Origin: Thermoguttaceae bacterium
Lineage (GTDB): Bacteria; Planctomycetota; Planctomycetia; Pirellulales; Thermoguttaceae
DNA length: 42,452 bases
Reading direction: 5' to 3'
Assembly: GCA_017559825.1 (NCBI GenBank)
Contig: JAFYQR010000099.1
Span: forward strand, 1-42,452
Positions 8,552 to 17,355 of the stretch are shown here, one piece after another (position 1 is the stretch's first letter; each line of letters opens with the position of its first letter). Both the position numbers and the translations under genes were made by a program. The notes below the pieces were generated by a model. It had not been told where the DNA came from. It worked only from the letters and a program-made list of their open reading frames with translations, and did no database searches.

Positions 8552-10651
8552 ATGAGCCTTTTAAAGAAACGAAACGGCGCTTCCGTCGCGGCGGTCGCGC
8601 TTATTGCGGCGGCTCTTGGTTACGCGGCGCCGACAATCGACGTTTTTACGTCGACGCCGACGCCAAACGTTTGGGCGCAAGACGTCGCGGAAGAAACGCC
8701 CGACTATTGCGCCGATTACGCGGCCTTCGCGGCGCGTTTCGTCTTGCCCGATTACCCGGCGGACGACCCCGATCTTCAGCGCGCTTGGTACGCTAATAAA
8801 AAGACTTGCGGTCGCGACCTCATCAAGTTGACGACCGTTAAATTCCCAAAATTCGACGTTCCGGCGCCCGACGCCGCGTCGACCGATTGGGACGCGTTCG
8901 TCTCCGACGTTATGCTTTGTCGCGACCGAATTACCGGTTTGATTTTCGACGAAAATCACGGCGGCACAATGATTAAGAAGTATTACGCGACCGACTTCGA
9001 ACAGGATAAAATCGCCGCGCTACACGCCGCCGTCGTCGAAGAAAAGGCCGCGATCGAAACTGCCCTCGACGATCTGTCGCAAGACGACGTTTGGAAGGCG
9101 GCGCGTCGAGCCGAGTTGGAACTCTTTTACGCCGATTTTACTCGTTGGATGAAGCCGTTTTGCCGCGCGTCGCTCGACAAGTTGCCGCCGACCGAAACCT
9201 TCGCCGCCGAGCCGGATAATTTCCTGATCGCCGCCGATTTGATCGACTTCGCGATTCCGTATTTGCCCGGCGACGAAAAAATGGTTGCGACGCTCGACGG
9301 TATTTTAACGGCGTTGGACGCGCCTAAGGCGTTGGAAATTCGCGTTTTCCACGGACGTTACGAAGGCGATAAACTGACGCCGCGCGAAGAAATCTTCGCT
9401 CGTTACCGCGCTCGAATCGAAGCGCTGAAAGCGCGCGCTCTCGAAGAGCGTTTGACGCCGCGTCTCGTTGGCGCGGAGGTCTTTAACGACCGCCAAACCT
9501 TGCTTTACGAACACGGACAACTCGCAAAATGGGGCGCGAAAAATCCGGCGCAAACCGATAAGTTTTACATTGTGTACCCGAAGAAAGGGCCTGCGACTGG
9601 GCGTCCGCTTTACGTCGTTTTGCACTCGGCCGGGCACTCCGCGAAAACGGCGCTCGACTGCACGCTAACCGTCGGCAATCACGATATTTACCGCGTTCCG
9701 GACGACTTTTACGGAATTTTTGTCGACTGTTGGGAGAATAAGTCGACCGACTGGTGGTGGGGCGGGCGACGCGCCGACGAGCCGGAGATCAACGACCAAA
9801 ACGCCGAGCGTTCCGGCGTCGAAAAGCAGCCGGTCGAGAAACGCGTTCTCGACTCTATCGCTTGGGCTATCGAGACTTACGGTTGCGACCCGAACCGCGT
9901 TTACCTTTGCGGCAACTCGATGGGCGGGAGCGGAACGCTTGGGATCGGTTTGAGCAACGGCGACGTCTTCGCGGCGATCAAGGCGAACGTTCCGGCGGGC
10001 GCGCGTCACGCACTCGACCGACTCGGCGTTACGCAACCGGAGAAATACAAGGATTTTACGCCGGTCGACCCGCCGGTCTGCGTCGACTACTCGGCGCCGA
10101 ACGACAATTGGGCGTTTGGTCGCGAAGAGCTGTTTGACGCCGCGTCGAAACGGCGTTATTCGTTAATCGCTTATTGGGGTAATTTCGGACACGAAAACAA
10201 CGACGCTAAGATCGCGAAAATCAACGACTTGACGAACACGTTGCCTTGGACGGAAATCCGCAAGAACGAAGCGTGTCCGGTCTTCGTCGACGCGACGAGC
10301 GACGATAAGTCGCCGTGGCCCGAATGCTCGGCGGACGCTCCGGCGGGGCAGCGCGGCGCGTTCTTCCGTTGGCGCAACGTCGCGGACGAGGCGGATCGCT
10401 TTGAAATCGAGTTGCGTTTGACGACCGCTAAAGAGTTGGATTCGAAGCTCTTCGAAGCGCCGACCGAGTCGACCGCGGACGTGTCGCTTCGCCGCCTGCA
10501 ACGCTTCGAAGTCAAGCCGGGCGAGAAGTTGCGCTGGACGTTCGGCGATAAGAGCGGAGAAATCGTCGCCGACGCGAACGGTCTCCCGACGATTCCGCGT
10601 TTGACGACGACGCAAACACCGACGATCTTGAAGTTAGAGCGCGTTAAGTAA
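8552..10651 (+). CDS. Secreted alpha/beta-hydrolase (esterase or peptidase-like)
   Basis: This 699-residue protein has a signal peptide ending near VWAQ-D (about residue 44). Residues about 50-330 are a largely helical region that I do not recognise. An alpha/beta-hydrolase domain covers about 345-570: PLYVVLHSAGHS marks the oxyanion strand and GNSMGGSG holds the predicted nucleophile Ser456. A candidate catalytic His lies in GNFGHENND. A beta-rich C-terminal segment of about 100 residues ends the protein. The fold matches secreted esterases and PHB-depolymerase-like hydrolases; the substrate cannot be read. The ATG at 8552 has AAAGGGCG just upstream. Its place after two glycosidase genes suggests a role in removing ester groups from polysaccharides, which is inference. 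Confidence 0.75.
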   Translation: MSLLKKRNGASVAAVALIAAALGYAAPTIDVFTSTPTPNVWAQDVAEETPDYCADYAAFAARFVLPDYPADDPDLQRAWYANKKTCGRDLIKLTTVKFPKFDVPAPDAASTDWDAFVSDVMLCRDRITGLIFDENHGGTMIKKYYATDFEQDKIAALHAAVVEEKAAIETALDDLSQDDVWKAARRAELELFYADFTRWMKPFCRASLDKLPPTETFAAEPDNFLIAADLIDFAIPYLPGDEKMVATLDGILTALDAPKALEIRVFHGRYEGDKLTPREEIFARYRARIEALKARALEERLTPRLVGAEVFNDRQTLLYEHGQLAKWGAKNPAQTDKFYIVYPKKGPATGRPLYVVLHSAGHSAKTALDCTLTVGNHDIYRVPDDFYGIFVDCWENKSTDWWWGGRRADEPEINDQNAERSGVEKQPVEKRVLDSIAWAIETYGCDPNRVYLCGNSMGGSGTLGIGLSNGDVFAAIKANVPAGARHALDRLGVTQPEKYKDFTPVDPPVCVDYSAPNDNWAFGREELFDAASKRRYSLIAYWGNFGHENNDAKIAKINDLTNTLPWTEIRKNEACPVFVDATSDDKSPWPECSADAPAGQRGAFFRWRNVADEADRFEIELRLTTAKELDSKLFEAPTESTADVSLRRLQRFEVKPGEKLRWTFGDKSGEIVADANGLPTIPRLTTTQTPTILKLERVK

Positions 10652-11111
10652 CGCCGCTTTTTATCCGCGTCGCTCGACCGAATCGCGTTTTTCGATCGGG
10701 CGGCGCTTAAAGGAGCGTGTAAGACGGCGTTGGAAGTTACTGTCGCTCATGATTTTAAATTCCGCGGCGATAACGAAAAAACGCGAAAGACGAGCTGTCT
10801 GAATCGGTGAAACGACGTTTTTTTGATTGTTACGGGAACGCTTCGAACGCGGTCGATCGTTTTTTCGCGGAATCGCTTGATTTTGCGAAGAACGCGAGAG
10901 GAAATCGTCGACGTAAAAGCAACCGAACGGAACTCGCGATTTCGTTCGACGCCCAAAGCCGCCGCTCGCGACGATAATATCGAAAATAATATCGAAAACG
11001 GGTTTTGAAACGATTATAACGAAAATTAGGGGCGCGCCGATTGTCGCGGGCGACGGCGGGGAAAATTTTAGGAAAATTGTGGGAAAAATCGCGTCGAGGG
11101 CGCGGCGGCGG
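10652..11111. other. Long non-coding stretch before the SUMF1-fold gene
   Basis: About 460 bp without a convincing gene on either strand. A minus-strand open frame crosses it, but its composition (Arg/Ser/Phe-rich) and lack of a ribosome-binding site argue against translation. The segment near 10975-11005 contains a short direct repeat of ATAATATCGAAA. No tRNA or known riboswitch motif was seen. Confidence 0.5.
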
Positions 11112-11139
11112 TTGAAATTGCGAAAAATTTGGGTATAAT
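11112..11139 (+). promoter_or_regulatory. Promoter of the SUMF1-fold gene
   Basis: TTGAAA (11112-11117) and a perfect TATAAT (11134-11139) are 16 bp apart. The leader to 11383 is long, about 235 nt, with room for post-transcriptional control. Confidence 0.7.
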
Positions 11140-11382
11140 GGGAAATATGTCGGTGTGTTGCGTCGGCGTTCGACCGCTCGATTTTTGCGTCGGGGCGGAC
11201 GGACGGCGGGCGGCGACGCGTCGGACGAAAATGCAACGGCGGAACGTCGAGGCGTTTTTCCGGCGAAGAGCGGGAAAAACGGGCGAGCGCGCCGTCGAAC
11301 CGAGTTTTTCGCGACGAGCGCTTACGCTTGGTCGCGCCGAGCGTCTTTCGACGTTCGAAGCAGCGTATTTTGAGGAGTTGCA

Positions 11383-12522
11383 ATGAATAAACGTATTTTG
11401 TTCGCCGCGTTGGCCCTCGCGACCGCTTGCGGCGCCGTCGGCTTCGCGCAAGAAGATTTGAGCGGCAACCCGGCTTATAAAAACGCGACCGAATGGCTTG
11501 CGAATCCGGTCGCCAACCCGGACGCCGAAGCGGCTACCGAAGCCGATATGAAGGTTTACGAAGAAACCATCCAAACGAACATCGCCGGCGAAACGCTCAA
11601 AATCAAAATGATCCCGATCAAGGGCGGCGAATTCACGATGGGTTCCGACGCCGGCGAAAAAGACGAAGCTCCGGCGTTCAAAACGACCGTCGCGCCGTTC
11701 TGGATGGAAGAACACGAAGTTACCTGGCAAGAATACGGCCTCTTCGGGCTTCTCTATCTCGCCAACGCTCGCAAATCCGGTTCCGTCGAATCGACTTCCG
11801 ACCGCGACGCGATCGCCGACGCGATGGCCGCGCCGACCCCGCCGTACTCCATCGGCACGATCAGCTACAACAACAGCAGCAAGGGCGACCACCCGGCTTC
11901 CGGCATGACCCGTTACGCCGCCCAAATGTACTGCAAATGGCTTACCGCCACGACCGGTCGTTACTATCGTCTCCCGACCGAAATCGAATGGGAATACGCC
12001 TGCCGTTGCGGCACCGACACGGCGTTCGAATTTGGCGACGACGAAGCCGCGATCGACGATTACGCTTGGCACCTCGGCAACAGCCCGGACGGTTACAGCG
12101 CCGTTATGCAAAAGAAACCGAACGCTTGGGGCCTGTACGACATGCACGGCAACGTCTGCGAATGGGTTATGGACCAATACGACAAAGGCGCGTATAAGAA
12201 ATTCGCCGGCGGCAAAGTCGACGCGCCGTTTGTGACGCCGAAAAAAGCCCTCTCCGTTTACGCGATGTTCAACGAAGTCGCTCGCGGCGGTTCCTGTGCG
12301 CACGAAGCGAAAGATTGCCGCAGCGCGAAACGCATCGTCTCCGCGAAAGATTGGAAAGCGCAAGACCCGATGTTCCCGCAATCGATTTGGTGGATGACGG
12401 AAGCGCCTTACGTCGGTTTTCGCGTCGTTCGCCCGTTGACCCCGCCGACCGCCGACGAAGCGAAGCTCTTCGAACCGGATCCGGCTGTTTGGGCGAAATA
12501 CAAGGAACTCAACCCCCGCTAA
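11383..12522 (+). CDS. Secreted SUMF1/FGE-fold protein, probably not a true sulfatase activator
   Basis: This 379-residue protein carries a signal peptide (cleavage near GFAQ, residue 23) and a full-length SUMF1 domain: GGEFTMGSDAGE, HEVTWQEY, YRLPTEIEWEYACR, GLYDMHGNVCEWV and GFRVV. In true formylglycine-generating enzymes the active-site loop is GGS-x-x-C-x4-C. Here the loop is GGSCAHEAKDCRSAKR; the second Cys aligns, but the first catalytic position is His, with a Cys displaced two residues. Copper binding and formylglycine formation are therefore doubtful. Codon use is cleaner than in its neighbours (AAC, CTC, GGC, CGT), suggesting high expression. GAGGAG lies 6 nt before the ATG. SUMF1-fold proteins are abundant in planctomycetes and often act as binding or structural proteins. 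Confidence 0.88.
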   Translation: MNKRILFAALALATACGAVGFAQEDLSGNPAYKNATEWLANPVANPDAEAATEADMKVYEETIQTNIAGETLKIKMIPIKGGEFTMGSDAGEKDEAPAFKTTVAPFWMEEHEVTWQEYGLFGLLYLANARKSGSVESTSDRDAIADAMAAPTPPYSIGTISYNNSSKGDHPASGMTRYAAQMYCKWLTATTGRYYRLPTEIEWEYACRCGTDTAFEFGDDEAAIDDYAWHLGNSPDGYSAVMQKKPNAWGLYDMHGNVCEWVMDQYDKGAYKKFAGGKVDAPFVTPKKALSVYAMFNEVARGGSCAHEAKDCRSAKRIVSAKDWKAQDPMFPQSIWWMTEAPYVGFRVVRPLTPPTADEAKLFEPDPAVWAKYKELNPR

Positions 12523-12564
12523 TGTCGACGTTTAACGTCGCGTAAAGCGAACGAGTTTTGAAGC

Positions 12565-12598
12565 CCGTTCTTCGTTTCGACGAAGAACGGTTTTTTTT
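12565..12598 (+). terminator. Rho-independent terminator of the SUMF1-fold gene
   Basis: A perfect 10-bp stem (12565-12574 with 12581-12590) with a 6-nt loop is followed by eight T. It lies 42 bp after the stop codon, between convergent genes. A small palindromic hairpin (GACGT/ACGTC, 12527-12538) precedes it. Confidence 0.93.
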
Positions 12599-12705
12599 GT
12601 TGTTTAAACAACGCGTAGAATTCTTCGGCGAGCGCGTAAAATTAAAAAGAGAAAAAGGACGGCGCGACGCGTTTGAAACGAGAAACGCGAAAGGACGGCG
12701 CGACC

Positions 12706-13959
12706 TCAGAGGCCCGTCGATTTTAGGAACGAGTCGTCGTCCGACGATAAAAGACGCGACGACAGGACTTCCGCGTCGCCCGGAACGTCGAGATTCGCCG
12801 CGCCTTGGAGTTTCGACGCGGCGTCGCTCGACAAGAAAAGCCCTTCGACGTCGACGCCGAGATCGCCGTCGCCGAGGTTCGCGAACTCTTCGTCGCGTCG
12901 ACCGAAATCGAACGGCGTCGCGAAACCGTGTCGCGCTAAGCAACGCTCCGTCGCGTCGACGACTTCCGCCGCCGTTTGGAAACGGTCGTCCGGGTTCTTC
13001 GCCATCATCTTCGCGCAAATTTGGAGCAAATCGTTCCAAGCGTCGAGGCGCTCGGCGAAAACGCTCGTCGGTTCCTTGCGGCGGTGCGCGAGAAGCCGCT
13101 CCGGAACCGAGCCGTTCGGGAAGGGCGGTCGTCCGACGAGGCAAAAATAGAGCGTCGCGCCGAGTCCGTACACGTCCGCCCGCGCGTCGAGGTTGTGGCT
13201 GTCGACCGTTTGCTCCGGCGCCAAGTAGTCCGCGGTGCCGAGAATCCGCTTTTCGGCGCCCGGCGTTACGGCGGCTCCGACCAAAAGCGCGAGACCGAAG
13301 TCGATGATTTTCACCTCTTTACGCTTATTAACTAAAACGTTTTCCGGTTTGACGTCGCGGTGGACGAGACCGCGTTCGTGAGCGTGTTGGAGCCCGAGCG
13401 CAGCCTGACGGATATACGACGCCGCGTCTTCGTAGGGCAGCGCCTCGCCGTTTTCGGCCAAATTTTCGACAAGCTGACGCAAGTTGAGGCTGTCAAAGTA
13501 TTCCATCGCGACAAAATGAACGCCGTCGCGCTCGTCGGCGCCGTAACCGCTTACGACGTAAGGAGAAGAAAGCGACGCGAGCGCCTGCGCCTCGCGATGG
13601 AAACGCTTCAAATATTCGCCTTCCGCTTTCAGTTTCGGGAGGACTTTAATAGCTTCGCGGCGTTTTGTAATATCGTGTTCGGCGAGGTAAACGGAGCTCA
13701 TTCCGCCGGTTCCGAGACGTCCCAAAACGCGATAGCGTCCGAGGCAAAAGCCTTTGTATTTGCGCTTTAGCAACTGACGGACGTGCCATTCCGTCAACAG
13801 ACCGCGTTTGACGAACTCCGAAGCGAGACGCGTCGCGTCGGCGAACGCGGTAGGAACGTCGCGACGAATCGCCGCCGCCGCGCCGTCGACTTCGCCGGGA
13901 GCGAGGAGCGCGCTGCGCTTCAGATAATCGATAAATTCGTCGGGCGTTACGGGCGGCAT
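12706..13959 (-). CDS. Serine/threonine protein kinase, planctomycete type, soluble
   Basis: This 417-residue protein has a Hanks-type kinase domain (about residues 74-345). It shows the glycine loop GTGGMSSVY (83-91), Lys105 in EAIKVL, catalytic HRDVKPEN (Asp202), DFG (220-222) and GTADYLAPEQ. Residues 1-70 form the N-terminal segment seen in many planctomycete kinases, with VTPDEFIDYLKRS and LLTEWHVRQLLK. There is no transmembrane segment and no sensor domain after the kinase, only about 75 acidic and Ser-rich residues, so it is probably cytosolic; its signal and targets are unknown. The frame opens upstream to 14013, but the ATG at 13959 begins the conserved segment; neither start has a strong ribosome-binding site. 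It is convergent with the SUMF1-fold gene. Confidence 0.92.
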   Translation of the reverse strand: MPPVTPDEFIDYLKRSALLAPGEVDGAAAAIRRDVPTAFADATRLASEFVKRGLLTEWHVRQLLKRKYKGFCLGRYRVLGRLGTGGMSSVYLAEHDITKRREAIKVLPKLKAEGEYLKRFHREAQALASLSSPYVVSGYGADERDGVHFVAMEYFDSLNLRQLVENLAENGEALPYEDAASYIRQAALGLQHAHERGLVHRDVKPENVLVNKRKEVKIIDFGLALLVGAAVTPGAEKRILGTADYLAPEQTVDSHNLDARADVYGLGATLYFCLVGRPPFPNGSVPERLLAHRRKEPTSVFAERLDAWNDLLQICAKMMAKNPDDRFQTAAEVVDATERCLARHGFATPFDFGRRDEEFANLGDGDLGVDVEGLFLSSDAASKLQGAANLDVPGDAEVLSSRLLSSDDDSFLKSTGL

Positions 13960-14076
13960 TGCGGAACAAGGGCGCGGCAAGGAAAAATAAACGAACGACG
14001 GCGACGGGGCCAAATGGGAAAAACGACGCGTTGGAAATGATTAGGCAAAATGGAAAACTTGCGCCGTTTATGGAAT

Positions 14077-14104
14077 ATTATAACGCCGCGCCGCGCTTTT
14101 TCAA
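14077..14104 (-). promoter_or_regulatory. Promoter of the kinase gene
   Basis: On the minus strand TTGAAA (14099-14104) and TATAAT (14077-14082) are 16 bp apart. The leader to 13959 is about 110 nt. Confidence 0.65.
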
Positions 14105-14218
14105 GAGCCAAAACGTTCGCTCGCGTCAACGGGCGTCGGTATTTTGGAGATATTGAAGCGAATTTTTGGATTTTTCCGGTTTTAACGACCGCGACGAACG
14201 GGGCCGACGTCGAGAAAA

Positions 14219-15727
14219 TCAAACGGGAGCGACGAAACCGCGCTCGCGGAGCCAAGCGACGCCGGCTTCGAGCGTCGCGAACTCGCCGTCGAGTTGAGCT
14301 TCGAACGCTTGGCGAAGCGTTTCGCCCATCGCCGGGCCCGGTTTGACGCCGAGCGGAATTAGGTCGCGACCTTGAACGAGCGGCGTCGGGCCTTCGTCGC
14401 GGACGCCCATGCGGTCGGCGAGGTCGAGCCAAACGTCCGCTTGGAAACGAATTTCGCGATTTTTTAAAGTTTGGGCGACCTCGTCGACGGTTGGAAGCGG
14501 CGAATCGGCAAGGTTTAACGTCGGCTCGGACGCAAACTCCGTTTCGGCGTCGAAGGCATACTCGGCCGATGGAACGTAACGTTCCGGCGCGTCGCAACCG
14601 AGAGCGTCGGAGCGGCAAAGGAGGGCCCATAATCGAACGCTCGCCGGTTCGAGCCGCTTCGCGAGGCGTCGAACGGCGCGCAGAGTCGGTTTCGCGCTCG
14701 ACGACATATGATCGTAAACCAAATTCTCGACCGTTTGGGTAAGCTTGAGCGGGGCGCGCATGCGCTCCAAAAACGTTCGGGCGAGCGGGGCGCCGACTTT
14801 CGCGTGGCCGTGCGAGCGAATTTCGCCGTTTTCGTCGACGAACGACGCGTCCGGTTTGCCGAAGTCGTGCGCCAACGCGGCGAACATAACGGCGGTTCGC
14901 TCGTCGTCGGAAAGCTCCGGTTCGCACGAGTTTACGGCGACGGCGGCTTCGCGGCAAACGGCTTTCGTGTGCGTCCAAACGTCGCCTTCGGGATGCCATT
15001 TGGGATTTTGCGCGCATCCGACGAGCGCCGCAAGCTCCGGAAAAGCGGCGAGCCAACCGGTTTCGCGAAGCGTTTCGAGGCCGAGCTCGGGGTAAACGCC
15101 TTTGAGCGCCCATTTGCGCCATTCGTCGTAAATTCGTTCCGGCGAGAGCGTCGCGAACTCGTCGAAGACTTCGCGGCAGTATCGAACCGTCTGCGCGTCT
15201 AGGCGGAAACCGAAGCGGGCGGCGAACTGCATTCCGCGGAGGACGCGGAGCGGGTCGTCTTTGAAGGCGGGGCCGGGCGCTCGGAGGACGCCGCGCTTCA
15301 AGTCGCCGACGCCGTCGAACGGGTCGCAAAGGGAGCCGTCGCGGCGCATTCCGATCGCGTTGATCGTGAAATCGCGGCGTCCGAACGCTTCCCGAGGGGT
15401 AATGTCGGGGTTCGTTTCGACCGAAAAGCCCTTGTGCCCGACGCCGTTTTTCGACTCGCGCCGCGGCAGGGCGACGTCGACGTCGCGACCGACTTTCATC
15501 ACGCCGAACGACTGGCCGACGAGGTCGACGTGAAACGACGGCGCTAAAATATCGCGGATTTGCGAATAACTCAGCCCGTAAACCTCGACGTCCACGTCTT
15601 TAGACTCGACGCCGAGCAGCGCGTCGCGAACGAACCCGCCGACGATAAGGACTTCGGTCGCTCCGCCGGCTTCGAGGAGTTCGACGATTTTGAGGACTTT
15701 GGGCGGAATATGGGGGCGCGGGCTCAT
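14219..15727 (-). CDS. cca: tRNA nucleotidyltransferase / poly(A) polymerase family with HD domain (probable CCA-adding enzyme)
   Basis: This 502-residue class II nucleotidyltransferase probably adds or repairs the 3' CCA of tRNAs. Visible motifs are GGFVRD (30-35), metal-binding DVDVEVY (Asp44, Asp46), RRDFTINA (117-124) and DDPLRVLR (157-164). An HD domain follows with HPEGDVWTHT and HDFGKP (His287-Asp288), as in E. coli Cca. The C-terminal approximately 100 residues extend beyond that enzyme. The frame opens further upstream, but the ATG at 15727 matches the family start and has GGAG about 10 nt before it. The tRNA-Leu gene at 18766 lacks an encoded CCA, so the organism needs such an activity. 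A poly(A) polymerase role cannot be excluded from sequence alone. Confidence 0.88.
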   Translation of the reverse strand: MSPRPHIPPKVLKIVELLEAGGATEVLIVGGFVRDALLGVESKDVDVEVYGLSYSQIRDILAPSFHVDLVGQSFGVMKVGRDVDVALPRRESKNGVGHKGFSVETNPDITPREAFGRRDFTINAIGMRRDGSLCDPFDGVGDLKRGVLRAPGPAFKDDPLRVLRGMQFAARFGFRLDAQTVRYCREVFDEFATLSPERIYDEWRKWALKGVYPELGLETLRETGWLAAFPELAALVGCAQNPKWHPEGDVWTHTKAVCREAAVAVNSCEPELSDDERTAVMFAALAHDFGKPDASFVDENGEIRSHGHAKVGAPLARTFLERMRAPLKLTQTVENLVYDHMSSSAKPTLRAVRRLAKRLEPASVRLWALLCRSDALGCDAPERYVPSAEYAFDAETEFASEPTLNLADSPLPTVDEVAQTLKNREIRFQADVWLDLADRMGVRDEGPTPLVQGRDLIPLGVKPGPAMGETLRQAFEAQLDGEFATLEAGVAWLRERGFVAPV

Positions 15728-15790
15728 TGCGGGCTTCTCCGAAAGAAAAACGGACGACGAACGGCGTCGGCGAGGCGCGACGCTTTCGCC

Positions 15791-15818
15791 ATTATATATC
15801 AACGGCGATTTGTTGCAA
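15791..15818 (-). promoter_or_regulatory. Promoter of the nucleotidyltransferase gene
   Basis: On the minus strand TTGCAA (15813-15818) and TATAAT (15791-15796) are 16 bp apart, about 65 nt before the start. It lies in the 470-bp divergent spacer 15728-16197, whose middle part shows nothing else I can identify. Confidence 0.65.
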
Positions 15819-16103
15819 GCGGGGCGCAGAGGACGGCGGCGAAGGAGCGGCGGGGCGCGGAGAGAAAATTTTTGGCGTTTTTTCAAGAAAACGGCGAAAA
15901 TCGGCGCGAAAAACTTGAAATTTGCTTTCGTTTCCGGTATCCTGAAGGGAAAGCGAGCGAAAACGTCGCGGGCTGCGAAGAACTTGGCGACCGACGCCGC
16001 GTTCGGTCGGAACGCCGCGAACGCCGTTTGAATTTTTGAATTGTGTTCAGACGACTCGTCGGCGTTGGAACCGCCGCCGTTCGCTTCGGTTTTTACCGGT
16101 TTT

Positions 16104-16150
16104 TTGAAATATTTGAATTTCGATTGATATTTTACGGTCGGAACGTTCCG
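16104..16150 (+). promoter_or_regulatory. Weak promoter and palindrome before the oxidoreductase gene
   Basis: TTGAAA (16104-16109) and TATTTT (16128-16133) are 18 bp apart. Just downstream lies a perfect 12-bp palindrome, CGGAACGTTCCG (16139-16150), near the expected transcription start. It could be an operator, but no regulator gene is adjacent. Confidence 0.4.
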
Positions 16151-16197
16151 GACTTATTTAATCGAGCTTAACCGCTTTTTGCGAAAGGAACCGCCGA

Positions 16198-17355
16198 ATG
16201 AAAACGCTGAACGTTTGCATGTTGGGAACCGGGTTTATGGGGCGAGCGCACTCGAACGCCTTCAACCAAGTCGGGCATTTCTTCGATCTGCCCTGCAGGC
16301 CGGTCTTGAAAGTTTGTTGCGGACGCGATAAGGAAAAGCTCGAAAAGTTCCAAAAAACTTGGGGGTACGAAGAGACCGAAACCGATTGGCGCAAGGCGAT
16401 CGAACGCGACGACGTCGATTTGATCGACGTCGCTTCGCCGAACTTCCTGCATAAAGAGCAAGTGATCGCCGCCGCTAAAGCCGGTAAAATGATTATTTGC
16501 GAAAAACCGCTCGCGATGAATTACGCCGAGGCGGTCGAGATGGCCGAAGCGGTCGAAAAGGCCGGCGTCGCGTCGATGGTTTCGTTCTGTTATCGCCGCA
16601 ACCCGTCGATTTCGCTCTTTAAGCAGCTGGTCGACGAAGGGCGCGTCGGGCGAGCGTTTCACTATCGCGCCGTTTACAACCAAGATTACACGATCAGCCA
16701 AAAGGTGCCGGTCGGCGGCGCCGCGCTTTGGCGGCTCGACGCGAACGTCGCCGGGAGCGGCGTTACCGGCGACCTCCTCGCTCACTCGATCGACTGCGCC
16801 GAGTGGATCAACGGCCCGATTAAGAAGGTCTGCGCGCATACCGAAATTTTTGTCAAAGAACGCGTCAACGCCGTAACCGGCGAAAAAACGCCGATTACGA
16901 TTGACGACGCCTGCATGTTCCTCGCGATTTTCGAAAACGGTTCGATGGGAACGTTCGAAAGCTCGCGGTACGCTCGCGGGCGCAAAAACTTCAACACGAT
17001 GGAAATCAACGGCGAAAACGGGGCCTGTTATTTCAACCTTGAAGAGCCGGAATATCTGCAATTTTTCCGTTACGCCGACCCGGAAACCGGCCGCAAGGTG
17101 GAGGATCACCTCACCGGTTGGCAAAAAATTCTCGTTACGAACTCCGAACATCCGTACATGAATCGCTATTGGGTGCCGGGAACCGTTATCGGTTACGAAC
17201 ACTACTTTATTAATCAAACCGCCGACTTCCTCCTGCAAGCATGCGGAGAAACGCCGGTCGCGCCGGTTCCGACGATTCGCGACGCGGTTCGCACGCAAAA
17301 GGTTTGCGACGCCGTGTTGCAAAGCGCTCGCGAAGAGCGTTGGGTCGAAATCTGA
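16198..17355 (+). CDS. Gfo/Idh/MocA family NAD(P)-dependent oxidoreductase
   Basis: This 385-residue cytosolic enzyme has the N-terminal Rossmann motif MLGTGFMGRAHSNAF, the family motif EKPLAM (Glu102-Lys103) and, in the C-terminal domain, GDLLAHSIDCAEW with predicted catalytic His196 and Asp199. The family oxidises or reduces sugars, inositols and sugar derivatives; the substrate here is unknown. No signal peptide or Tat motif is present, unlike many planctomycete members. AAAGGA lies 8 nt before the ATG. A palindrome in the leader may be an operator. The gene seems monocistronic, since the next convincing gene starts 437 bp later. A role in metabolising sugars released by the secreted enzymes is possible but unproved. 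Confidence 0.92.
   Translation: MKTLNVCMLGTGFMGRAHSNAFNQVGHFFDLPCRPVLKVCCGRDKEKLEKFQKTWGYEETETDWRKAIERDDVDLIDVASPNFLHKEQVIAAAKAGKMIICEKPLAMNYAEAVEMAEAVEKAGVASMVSFCYRRNPSISLFKQLVDEGRVGRAFHYRAVYNQDYTISQKVPVGGAALWRLDANVAGSGVTGDLLAHSIDCAEWINGPIKKVCAHTEIFVKERVNAVTGEKTPITIDDACMFLAIFENGSMGTFESSRYARGRKNFNTMEINGENGACYFNLEEPEYLQFFRYADPETGRKVEDHLTGWQKILVTNSEHPYMNRYWVPGTVIGYEHYFINQTADFLLQACGETPVAPVPTIRDAVRTQKVCDAVLQSAREERWVEI

Noticed and set aside
13947..15329. A 460-codon minus-strand frame overlapping the nucleotidyltransferase gene
   Set aside because: It is Arg/Pro-rich, in a different frame of a gene with clear motifs, and has no recognisable domain.
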